Below, piece after piece: positions 5,658-12,715 of a stretch of 12,715 bases of DNA. The first letter of the stretch is position 1. The number at the start of each line of letters is the position of its first letter. The notes under the pieces were generated by a model, which was not told the DNA's origin, searched no databases, and saw only the letters and a program-made list of their open reading frames with translations. The translations under genes were made by a program, and so were the position numbers. The stretch is taken from NCBI GenBank assembly GCA_026419635.1, contig JANZZB010000030.1, positions 1 to 12,715 on the forward strand, given 5' to 3'. Origin of the DNA: Clostridiales bacterium. Its GTDB lineage: Bacteria; Bacillota; Clostridia; Oscillospirales; Butyricicoccaceae.

Positions 5658-5677
5658 AGAAGACCGGAGGAACCTTT

Positions 5678-6676
5678 TTGACAATCGATAATAATCAGGA
5701 TAAATTGAATCCGAATATTGTTGTTATTGGCGGTGGAACTGGCCTGTCAACCCTTTTGCGAGGTCTTAAGGGGATATATGAAAATATCACAGCAATTGTT
5801 GCTGTATCTGATGACGGAGGAAGCTCTGGAATTATCCGTCAGAATCTTCATATGCTGCCGCCGGGTGACATAAGAAACTGCATTCTGGCGCTTGCCAACA
5901 CGGAGCCGACGATGTACGAACTTTTAAATTACCGGTTTGCGGAAGGACCGTTAAAAGGGCATTGTTTCGGCAATCTTTTTTTAGCTGCCTTAAACGGAAT
6001 ATCCGGTTCATTTGATCTTGCGGTTCAACGAATGAATGAGGTTCTCGCCGTAACAGGATGTGTTGTGCCGGTCACAACAAGTAATGTGCATCTTGAGGCG
6101 CTTTTTGCCGACGGTAGTACAGTTCTTGGCGAATCCAGTATATTCTTTCACAAAAAACAACATGATTGCCGGATAAGACGAATACGGCTTGTGCCGGAAA
6201 AACCGCCCGCGCTTCCAAAAGCAATATCCGCTATTGAAAACGCGGATATTATTGTATTAGGCCCTGGCAGCTTATATACAAGTATTATACCGAATTTGCT
6301 TGTTGACGGCATTAATGACGCAATTCGCAGAACAGACGCTCTAAAGATTTTTGTACTGAATATTATGACGCAGGACGGGGAAACAGAGAATTATTCTGCT
6401 TATGATCATGTTAAAGAGATTTTTGCACATTCTTTTAGCAGGGTTTTTAATATCTGCCTTTATAATACTGAAGAAATATCTTTTGAGTGTCTGGACCAGT
6501 ACAAAACAGAGGATGCACAGCCCGTCATAATTGATTCAGAATTTTTTGTTCATTCAGGTGTTGAACTAATTGGCAAAAAATTAATTTCAAATGCAGGCGG
6601 TTATGTTCGCCATGATCCGCATAAACTTGCAAATGCAATCGATGAAATTTATAAAACAAAAGCCCGCCGCGGATAG
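5678..6676 (+). CDS. yvcK: gluconeogenesis factor YvcK/GlmR (CofD-like)
   Basis: A 332-aa protein of the YvcK/CofD-like family, a UDP-sugar-binding regulator required in Bacillus for growth on gluconeogenic carbon sources and for normal cell-wall synthesis through control of GlmS. Motifs in order: IVVIGGGTGLSTLLRGLK (14-31), SDDGGSSG (44-51), LPPGDIRN (60-67), GHCFGNL (94-100), GPGSLYTSIIPNLLV (195-209), NIMTQDGETENYSAYDHV (228-245), all conserved in the family. Start: TTG 5678 has GGAGG (5666-5670) seven bases upstream. An upstream ATG at 5597 would place 27 extra residues inside the repeat element, and ATG 5651 overlaps the right terminal repeat; neither has a proper ribosome site. Length then matches known YvcK proteins. 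It is separated from rapZ only by the inserted element, otherwise the usual rapZ-yvcK-whiA trio. Confidence 0.94.
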   Translation: MTIDNNQDKLNPNIVVIGGGTGLSTLLRGLKGIYENITAIVAVSDDGGSSGIIRQNLHMLPPGDIRNCILALANTEPTMYELLNYRFAEGPLKGHCFGNLFLAALNGISGSFDLAVQRMNEVLAVTGCVVPVTTSNVHLEALFADGSTVLGESSIFFHKKQHDCRIRRIRLVPEKPPALPKAISAIENADIIVLGPGSLYTSIIPNLLVDGINDAIRRTDALKIFVLNIMTQDGETENYSAYDHVKEIFAHSFSRVFNICLYNTEEISFECLDQYKTEDAQPVIIDSEFFVHSGVELIGKKLISNAGGYVRHDPHKLANAIDEIYKTKARRG

Positions 6677-6712
6677 TCCCGGCAAAGTACCTATTTGCTG
6701 GAGGGAAACGGG

Positions 6713-7615
6713 ATGTCCTTTTCTGCTGAAGTAAAAAACGAAATTTGTAAAACAAGTATAATCAGGCCATGCTGTACATTGTCTGAAGTTTACGGTTTAA
6801 TCCTGTATGCAACTGCTTTTAACTGCAGAGAAATTCGGATTACAACTTCAAACTCCAGTCTAAAAAAACGGATTCCTATTCTTTTTCAAAAAGGATTCGG
6901 CATTTTAATTCCAACTTTTGGTGTCGGATCGATGACAACGTTTCTTTTGACAGAACAAGATGAAATAAAAACTGTTTTTTCTGCGTTCGGCTATGATTTT
7001 CGGGATACTGCACTCCACTTGAACAGAGGAATCATCGACGATGACTGCTGTAAAAGCGCTTTTCTGCGCGGAGCTTTTTTAAGTGGTGGATCGATCACCA
7101 ATCCCGAAAAAAAATATCACCTTGAGCTTGCGACAAATCATTTAACGCTTAACCGTGAAGTCATTTCTCTACTTTTAGATCTTGATGTAAAACCCAAAAC
7201 CTTAAAACGTAAAAACAGCTATATTATATACTTAAAAGACAGCGGACATATTGAAGATTTCCTTACTATGATCGGTGCACCGATTTCAGCAATGCATCTG
7301 ATGCAAGCCAAAGTGGAAAAGGATCTTCGAAACAAGGTCAATCGCCAGGTCAACTGTGAAACTGCAAACCTTTCCAAAACAATCGAAGCCTCTATCCAGC
7401 AATTAAACGCAATCCGTTTGATAGACCAGACAATCAGGATTGACTCACTTGATAAAACGCTTTATGATACCGCTGTTTTACGGATTCAGAACCCTGAAGC
7501 AAGCCTTGGAGAACTGGCTCGGTTGTCAAGTACTCCTGTCAGCAAGCCGGGCCTAAGCCACAGGCTGAACAAATTGATCGAGCTTTCCAAAAAAATAGTA
7601 GACAACAATTTGTAA
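6713..7615 (+). CDS. whiA: DNA-binding regulator WhiA
   Basis: A 300-aa WhiA, a protein with an N-terminal domain related to LAGLIDADG homing endonucleases joined to a C-terminal helix-turn-helix. The N-terminus SFSAEVKNEICK is characteristic. FLRGAFLSGGSI (117-128) is the degenerate LAGLIDADG motif without nuclease function in this family. RNKVNRQVNCETANLSK (206-222) links to the HTH region with SLGELARLSSTPVSKPGLSHRLNKL (264-288). In Streptomyces it controls sporulation septation; in Bacillus it affects division and chromosome segregation. ATG 6713 has GGAGG (6700-6704) eight bases upstream; a TTG at 6695 in frame precedes that site and is rejected. It lies 36 nt after yvcK and 19 nt before dnaE. 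Confidence 0.95.
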   Translation: MSFSAEVKNEICKTSIIRPCCTLSEVYGLILYATAFNCREIRITTSNSSLKKRIPILFQKGFGILIPTFGVGSMTTFLLTEQDEIKTVFSAFGYDFRDTALHLNRGIIDDDCCKSAFLRGAFLSGGSITNPEKKYHLELATNHLTLNREVISLLLDLDVKPKTLKRKNSYIIYLKDSGHIEDFLTMIGAPISAMHLMQAKVEKDLRNKVNRQVNCETANLSKTIEASIQQLNAIRLIDQTIRIDSLDKTLYDTAVLRIQNPEASLGELARLSSTPVSKPGLSHRLNKLIELSKKIVDNNL

Positions 7616-7634
7616 ATTAATCGTGAGGCAAATT

Positions 7635-10600
7635 ATGCGTGATTTTGTTCATTTGCATCTGCATACTGAATATAGCCTTTTAGACGGTGCTTGCCGCATC
7701 GAGAAATTGATGGACAGGCTTTCTTTGATTTCGCAAAAATCTGCGGCAATTACTGATCATGGTGTGATGTATGGTGCGATCGATTTTTATAAAGCAGCTA
7801 AAAAAAAGGGAATCAAGCCGATTATTGGCTGCGAAGTGTATGTCGCACCCAGGCGAAGGTTTGACAAAGTACATGAGTATGACTCGGAAGCAAATCATCT
7901 TGTTTTACTCTGTGAAAATTTTGAAGGCTATCAGAACCTGACTTATCTTGTTAGTTCCGGTTTTACGGAAGGTTTTTATATTAAACCGCGTGTCGATTTA
8001 GAACTCTTAAAAGAACATTCCAAGGGCTTAATTGCATTATCAGCATGCCTTGCCGGTGCAGTTCCTTCGCGGATACTAAAAGGGGATTATGATGGCGCAA
8101 AAGAGCTGGCTCTGAAATATCAAAATATATTCGGAAGGGAAAACTATTTTTTAGAGCTTCAGGATCACGGCATTCCGGAACAAAGAGAATTAAACGAGGC
8201 GCTCTGCCGAATGTCGGACGAGACAGGAATTCCTCTTGTTGCAACGAACGATTGCCATTACCTAACAAAAGAAGATGCAAAAATTCAAGATATTTTACTG
8301 TGCATCCAGACAAACCATGTTATTGAAGACGAGGATCGCATGCGCTTTTCGACCGATGAGTTCTATGTGAAATCGGGAGATGAAATGGAAGCGCTGTTCC
8401 CGAATCACTTAGACGCCATCGACAACACAGTAAAAATTGCCGAGCGGTGCAATGTTGAATTCGAGTTTGGAAAATATCATTTACCTCTTTTTGAAGTTCC
8501 GGATAAAAAAGACGCGTTTTCTTACCTGAAAGAGCTTTGCCTAAACGGGTTTGCCCTGCGCTACCCAAACTCCGGGGAAGATTATAAGGAACGTCTTTTA
8601 TATGAGCTTGACATGATTAAGAATATGGGATTTGTCGATTATTTTTTGATCGTCGGCGATTTCATCTCCTATGCAAAACAAAACGGCATTCCGGTCGGCC
8701 CGGGAAGAGGCTCTGCAGCCGGCAGTATGGTTTCTTACTGTCTTGGCATCACCGATATCGACCCGATGAAATATTCTCTGTATTTTGAACGGTTTCTGAA
8801 TCCGGAGCGAATCAGTATGCCGGATATTGATATTGATTTTTGCTATATCCGACGTCAAGAAGTAATTGATTATGTTATTAGAAAATACGGTCACGACAGG
8901 GTTGCGCAAATTGTGACCTTTGGTACTATGGCGGCACGCGGTGCAATACGCGACGTTGGAAGAGCGCTAAACATTCCTTATGCAGAAGTGGACGCGGTCG
9001 CAAAGCAGGGTCCGTTTGAGCTGCATATGACGCTTTCCCGCGCGCTTGAAATTTCCCCGCAGTTAAAGGAGCTTTATGACAGCGATGATAAAATAAAAAA
9101 CCTCCTGAATACAGCTATGGCGCTTGAGGGGATGCCGCGCCATGCCTCGACACACGCCGCGGGGGTTGTTATTACAAAAGAACCCGTTTACAAATACGTT
9201 CCGCTCTCCGTAAACGACGAATCGCTTGTCACACAATATCCGATGACAACGCTGGAAGAACTCGGTCTATTAAAAATGGACTTTCTCGGTCTTCGGAATC
9301 TTACCGTAATTGACGACGCATCAAAGATGATTTGCTGTGAAGAACCTGATTTCATTATTGATAAAATTTCCGATGATGATAGCGCTACGTTTCAAATGCT
9401 GGCAGAAGGAAAAACCTCCGGTGTATTTCAGCTTGAAAGCGCAGGAATGACAAACGTTGTTACCGGCTTAGAGCCTCAGTCCATTGAAGATATTACCGCT
9501 ATTGTCGCCCTTTATCGTCCCGGACCGATGCAGTCTATTCCCAAATACATCTCCGGAAAGAAAAATCTGAAAAACGTAACCTACCGTCATCCAATACTTC
9601 AGAGTATCTTGTCGGTTACATACGGATGCATGGTTTATCAGGAACAGGTCATGGAAGTGTTCCGTAAGCTTGCGGGTTATTCTTTGGGAAAAGCAGATAT
9701 GGTTCGTCGAGCTATGTCGAAGAAGAAATTTGACGCACTTGCCAGAGAGCGTGAAAGCTTTCTTTTCGGGAACGAAAAAGAGGGAATCATTGGCGCCGTT
9801 GCAAACGGTATCGACCAAAAAACAGCCGAAACCATTTTTGACGAGATCATGGATTTTGCAAACTACGCCTTCAATAAGGCGCACGCAGTCTGCTACGCTG
9901 TAATTGCTTATCGCACGGCGTATCTGAAATGCCATTATCCCAAACAATACATGGCAGCTCTTTTAACGTCTATTCTCGATTCAACTTCTAAAATTCAAAT
10001 ATACATCGCCGAATGCAGAGAAATGGGAATCACCGTTTTACCCCCGGATGTCAACGAGTCAAACGCTGATTTCACCGTATTTGGGGATAACATCCGTTTC
10101 GGCCTTGTCGCGGTGAAAAATATCGGTCGAGCATTTATTCTGAAACTGGAAGAAGAGCGCAGTAAAAACGGGCCATTTCTTTCATTTCAAAACTTTTGCG
10201 AGAGAATGTATGAATTTGATCTTAACCGCAGGGCACTCGAAAGTCTGATCCGATGCGGTGCGTTTGATTCGCTTGGCTCAAGGCGTTCGCAGCTTCTAGC
10301 GGTTTCCGACCGGGTCATTGATTCCATTTCAACGACAAAAAGACGAAATCTGGAAGGGCAGCTTGATTTGTTTGGTATTGGAAGCGAAACAAGCGGGAAT
10401 AATGAAATCTTGATGCCCGAATTGCAGGAATTTTCAAAACGTGAACTGTTAAGCATGGAAAAAGCTTGCACAGGATTGTATTTATCGGGGCATCCTATGA
10501 GTGAATATGCTCATATTCAAAAAAAAGCCCATGCTGTGCCGATCATTTCAATTCTGGATGATATGCAGCAGGATGAAAATACCACGTTCCATGACGGAAT

Positions 10601-11126
10601 GATTGTAACGATTGTAGGGGTCGTTACATCATCCCGTCTGAAAACGACAAAATCGAATACCATGATGGCATATATTACAGTGGAAGACATTACGTCATCC
10701 ATGGAGATATTGGTTTTTAACAGAGTTTTAACTGCCAGCGGCGGTTATCTTAAAGAAGACAGCCCGATTTTGATTCGAGGGAAAATTACGGCGCGCGAAG
10801 AGGAAGAACCGAAATTAATTGCGGAAGAAATTCGACCATTAACGGAGGGCGACGCCGAGGCTTTTTCAACCGGAACAAATCAAAGAAACTCCTCTTTACC
10901 GGCACGATACAACAGGCTTTATATTCGGATACCAAACGAATCGGATATTCGCTTAAAACGCGCCCTTTCCGTCATGCGTTTTTTCCCCGGACCATATCCG
11001 GTTATTATTTATAATGAAAAAACAAAAGAAAAAAACAAAGCGGATGGTCGAACGGTCAAACTAACCGACAAGCTTTTAACTGAACTTAAACTCTTGCTCG
11101 GAGAGGAAAATGTAGTCGTTAAATAA
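7635..11126 (+). CDS. dnaE: DNA polymerase III subunit alpha (DnaE)
   Basis: A 1163-aa C-family replicative polymerase. The N-terminal PHP domain (1-270) keeps what appears to be a complete metal set: H8, H10, D17, H42, E67, H88, C138, D206, H208. The polymerase domain has GPGRGSAAGS (355-364), PDIDIDF (396-402, catalytic D399 and D401) and KMDFLGLRNL (third catalytic aspartate D549). A helix-hairpin-helix region follows (about 815-890), then QLDLF (909-913), a canonical beta-clamp binding motif, an OB fold (about 985-1070, IVTIVGVVTSSRL onward), and a C-terminal tail region. This order is that of DnaE; PolC, with its inserted exonuclease domain, is different. ATG 7635 follows GTGAGG by six bases; the in-frame GTG at 7623 overlaps that site and is not used. 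Its position between whiA and pfkA is typical of Clostridia. Confidence 0.97.
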   Translation: MRDFVHLHLHTEYSLLDGACRIEKLMDRLSLISQKSAAITDHGVMYGAIDFYKAAKKKGIKPIIGCEVYVAPRRRFDKVHEYDSEANHLVLLCENFEGYQNLTYLVSSGFTEGFYIKPRVDLELLKEHSKGLIALSACLAGAVPSRILKGDYDGAKELALKYQNIFGRENYFLELQDHGIPEQRELNEALCRMSDETGIPLVATNDCHYLTKEDAKIQDILLCIQTNHVIEDEDRMRFSTDEFYVKSGDEMEALFPNHLDAIDNTVKIAERCNVEFEFGKYHLPLFEVPDKKDAFSYLKELCLNGFALRYPNSGEDYKERLLYELDMIKNMGFVDYFLIVGDFISYAKQNGIPVGPGRGSAAGSMVSYCLGITDIDPMKYSLYFERFLNPERISMPDIDIDFCYIRRQEVIDYVIRKYGHDRVAQIVTFGTMAARGAIRDVGRALNIPYAEVDAVAKQGPFELHMTLSRALEISPQLKELYDSDDKIKNLLNTAMALEGMPRHASTHAAGVVITKEPVYKYVPLSVNDESLVTQYPMTTLEELGLLKMDFLGLRNLTVIDDASKMICCEEPDFIIDKISDDDSATFQMLAEGKTSGVFQLESAGMTNVVTGLEPQSIEDITAIVALYRPGPMQSIPKYISGKKNLKNVTYRHPILQSILSVTYGCMVYQEQVMEVFRKLAGYSLGKADMVRRAMSKKKFDALARERESFLFGNEKEGIIGAVANGIDQKTAETIFDEIMDFANYAFNKAHAVCYAVIAYRTAYLKCHYPKQYMAALLTSILDSTSKIQIYIAECREMGITVLPPDVNESNADFTVFGDNIRFGLVAVKNIGRAFILKLEEERSKNGPFLSFQNFCERMYEFDLNRRALESLIRCGAFDSLGSRRSQLLAVSDRVIDSISTTKRRNLEGQLDLFGIGSETSGNNEILMPELQEFSKRELLSMEKACTGLYLSGHPMSEYAHIQKKAHAVPIISILDDMQQDENTTFHDGMIVTIVGVVTSSRLKTTKSNTMMAYITVEDITSSMEILVFNRVLTASGGYLKEDSPILIRGKITAREEEEPKLIAEEIRPLTEGDAEAFSTGTNQRNSSLPARYNRLYIRIPNESDIRLKRALSVMRFFPGPYPVIIYNEKTKEKNKADGRTVKLTDKLLTELKLLLGEENVVVK

Positions 11127-11154
11127 GATTAGCTTTAACAGAGAGGGATTTACT

Positions 11155-12132
11155 GTGGGTGCAGCAAAAGTCAAAAGAATCGGCGTTCTTACAAGCGGGG
11201 GCGACTCGCCGGGAATGAACACCGCAATCCGCGCAATTGTAAGAACTTGTGCAGCTTATTCCATTGAATGCCTTGGTATCAGAAGGGGATACAACGGCCT
11301 TATTAACGGGGACGTTGTGGAATTGGATTCAAGGAGCGTTGACGGAATTATAACGCTTGGCGGTACAATGTTGTATACGGCAAGATGCGAAGAATTCAAG
11401 ACAGAATCGGGAATACAAAAAGCTGCTAACACCTGTGCCTATCTTGGAATTGATAGTCTAATCACGATAGGCGGCGATGGGACGTTTCGCGGAGCGCGAG
11501 CATTATCCGAAAAAGGGATCAAAACGATTGGGATTCCGGGAACCATCGACAACGATATAGACTGCACCGACTATACAATTGGATTTGACACGGCCTGTAA
11601 TACAGCGCTTGATGCTGTCGATAAACTTCGCGATACAATGCAGTCACATGAACGCTGTTCAGTAGTTGAAGTTATGGGCGCACGCGCGGGACACTTAGCT
11701 TTGTATGTAGGAATCGCATCCGGTGCAACAGCCGTTTTAACACCTGAAACACCGGTTGATTTTGAAACGGATGTTTTTGAAAAAATCAGACGAGGCCGGA
11801 TTTCCGGCAGAAATCATCATATCATTATTGTAGCTGAAGGCTTCGGAAAGGTAAACGAGATTGCCGACTGCATCCATCATGAAACCGGGCTTGAAACTAG
11901 GGTAACCATTTTAGGTCACGTACAAAGAGGAGGCAGTCCGACAGCGCGTGACCGCGTTGCGGCGACCACAATGGGTTGTCTTGCCGTCGATTTAATCTAT
12001 CAAGGAAAAACGAATCGTGTTGTATGCATGCGAAATGGCATAATCTGCGATCTGGATATTACGGAAGCTTTAAATATGAAGAAAGAATTGAGTTCTGAAA
12101 TGTTAAGAGCTCAAAAGATTGTATCCCGATGA
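11155..12132 (+). CDS. pfkA: ATP-dependent 6-phosphofructokinase
   Basis: A 325-aa glycolytic enzyme converting fructose-6-phosphate and ATP to fructose-1,6-bisphosphate. TSGGDSPGMN (13-22), GGDGT (106-110), PGTIDNDI (128-135, catalytic D132), MGARAGHLA (174-182), AEGFG (227-231) and GHVQRGG (254-260, H255 and R258 for substrate binding) are all present. GGDGT, not GGDDT, points to ATP and not pyrophosphate as phosphate donor. The start is GTG 11155 with GAGGG seven bases upstream; no ATG is available near it. It follows dnaE by 28 nt. Pyruvate kinase often follows pfkA in Clostridia; here an acyltransferase gene overlaps its stop codon instead. Confidence 0.96.
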   Translation: MGAAKVKRIGVLTSGGDSPGMNTAIRAIVRTCAAYSIECLGIRRGYNGLINGDVVELDSRSVDGIITLGGTMLYTARCEEFKTESGIQKAANTCAYLGIDSLITIGGDGTFRGARALSEKGIKTIGIPGTIDNDIDCTDYTIGFDTACNTALDAVDKLRDTMQSHERCSVVEVMGARAGHLALYVGIASGATAVLTPETPVDFETDVFEKIRRGRISGRNHHIIIVAEGFGKVNEIADCIHHETGLETRVTILGHVQRGGSPTARDRVAATTMGCLAVDLIYQGKTNRVVCMRNGIICDLDITEALNMKKELSSEMLRAQKIVSR

Positions 12133-12715
12133 AATTTAAGAATATGGACATGTTACGCGCTTTGTCCGCGCTGACGGTTATTATACTTCACATTACCTCG
12201 AATTATCTTCTTCGTTTTAAGGCTTTATTGGTTATCAATCAACTTGCTCGTTTTTGCGTACCTGCGTTTATTATCTTATCCGGATTTGTTCTATATAAAA
12301 AAGATCGCAGGTTTCATACCCGGAATGACTACTTGGCTTTTTACAAATCAAGGTTTTATCGTATTTTACCGCCGTATTTTATTTGGTCTTTCATTTATTT
12401 AGCTTACAGATATATGAAAAACCCGGAAATTACAATGAAAAGAGTCTTATTCGATGTCGCTACAGGGCAGGCGTATATTCACCTTTATTTTCTTTTTATT
12501 CTGGTACAGCTTTACTTTTTATTCCCTTTGTTATCAGAGTTGTACAAAAAGCATGAAAAGATAACAACCTTTACAACACTTGCAATAACAGTTATCTTTC
12601 AAACTTTTATTTATTTGGATCATCTTGGATACATAGTTCTGCCAAATTTGATTATTCCATATACCAGAATATTTGTTCCATACCTTTTTTACTTTGTTTT
12701 TGGAATATACTTTAG
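12129..12715 (+). CDS. membrane acyltransferase family 3 protein, 3' part cut off by the window edge
   Basis: Only the first 195 residues are visible. FKNMDMLRALSALTVIILHITS (3-24) is the first membrane helix with the conserved histidine (H21). RFCVPAFIILSGFVLY (41-56) is the characteristic second helix, and YKSRFYRILPPYFIWSFIYL (72-91) matches the RxxRI-PPY region of Acyltransferase_3 proteins. Further hydrophobic segments lie at about 117-135, 148-164 and 180-195. Members move acyl groups (often acetyl) onto extracytoplasmic sugars such as peptidoglycan, teichoic acid or exopolysaccharide; the substrate here cannot be told. The ATG overlaps the pfkA stop as ATGA, so translation is probably coupled; there is no clear ribosome site. 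ATGs at 12144 and 12150 are alternatives. Confidence 0.9.
   Translation, partial: MKFKNMDMLRALSALTVIILHITSNYLLRFKALLVINQLARFCVPAFIILSGFVLYKKDRRFHTRNDYLAFYKSRFYRILPPYFIWSFIYLAYRYMKNPEITMKRVLFDVATGQAYIHLYFLFILVQLYFLFPLLSELYKKHEKITTFTTLAITVIFQTFIYLDHLGYIVLPNLIIPYTRIFVPYLFYFVFGIYF

Noticed and set aside
5597..5677. N-terminal extension of yvcK into the element
   Set aside because: The extra 27 residues come from the element and its right terminal repeat; the GGAGG at 5666-5670 sets the TTG start at 5678.
5415..5681. 88-residue frame on the plus strand covering most of the repeat element
   Set aside because: It lies across inverted repeats, has no ribosome site and low-complexity composition, and ends at the yvcK start; it looks like chance openness.
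9468..9947. 159-residue minus-strand frame opposite dnaE
   Set aside because: It is antisense to the conserved polymerase domain, with no recognisable motif or ribosome site.

Overview
The window reads as chromosomal DNA of a low-to-moderate GC Firmicute, most likely class Clostridia (Oscillospiraceae/Ruminococcaceae-like). The signs are strong GGAGG ribosome sites, frequent TTG/GTG starts, sigma-A-type promoters, and the cluster hprK – PHP phosphoesterase – murB – rapZ – yvcK – whiA – dnaE – pfkA, an order familiar in Clostridia. The genus assignment is inference.

Left part (1–1740), all on the minus strand: a partial Cu/Zn superoxide dismutase-family gene (1–301, TTG start, running off the left edge); a Ku DNA end-joining gene (492–1289) with a possible 35-codon ORF overlapping its 3' end and an intrinsic terminator; two hairpins between ku and rpmB, one a clear terminator; and rpmB for ribosomal protein L28 (1482–1670). 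A divergent promoter region (about 1716–1816) separates rpmB from the rightward cluster.

Right part (1859–12715), all on the plus strand: a tightly packed cluster with no convincing internal terminator. HprK/P (carbon catabolite control), a YcdX-like PHP phosphoesterase, MurB (peptidoglycan precursor synthesis), RapZ/YvcJ, YvcK/GlmR and WhiA (the YvcJ–YvcK–WhiA trio linked to cell-wall metabolism and division), DnaE (replicative polymerase with an apparently complete PHP metal site and an internal clamp-binding motif), PfkA (ATP phosphofructokinase), then the start of a membrane acyltransferase-3 gene whose ATG overlaps the pfkA stop. HprK/P and PfkA share one metabolite: HPr kinase activity is classically stimulated by fructose-1,6-bisphosphate, the PFK product. 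The cluster therefore joins glycolytic flux, wall precursor supply, cell division and replication.

The most unusual item lies between rapZ and yvcK: a 275-bp non-coding element (5383–5657) bounded by near-perfect 27-bp terminal inverted repeats with TA at each end. It contains two further nested inverted-repeat domains of almost equal size (5410–5515 and 5523–5630). It looks like a MITE inserted at a TA. Removing the element plus one TA restores the rapZ TAA stop followed 19 nt later by the yvcK TTG start with its GGAGG. As RNA it would fold into a long outer stem carrying two arms. I see no phage, CRISPR, tRNA or transposase gene in the window.
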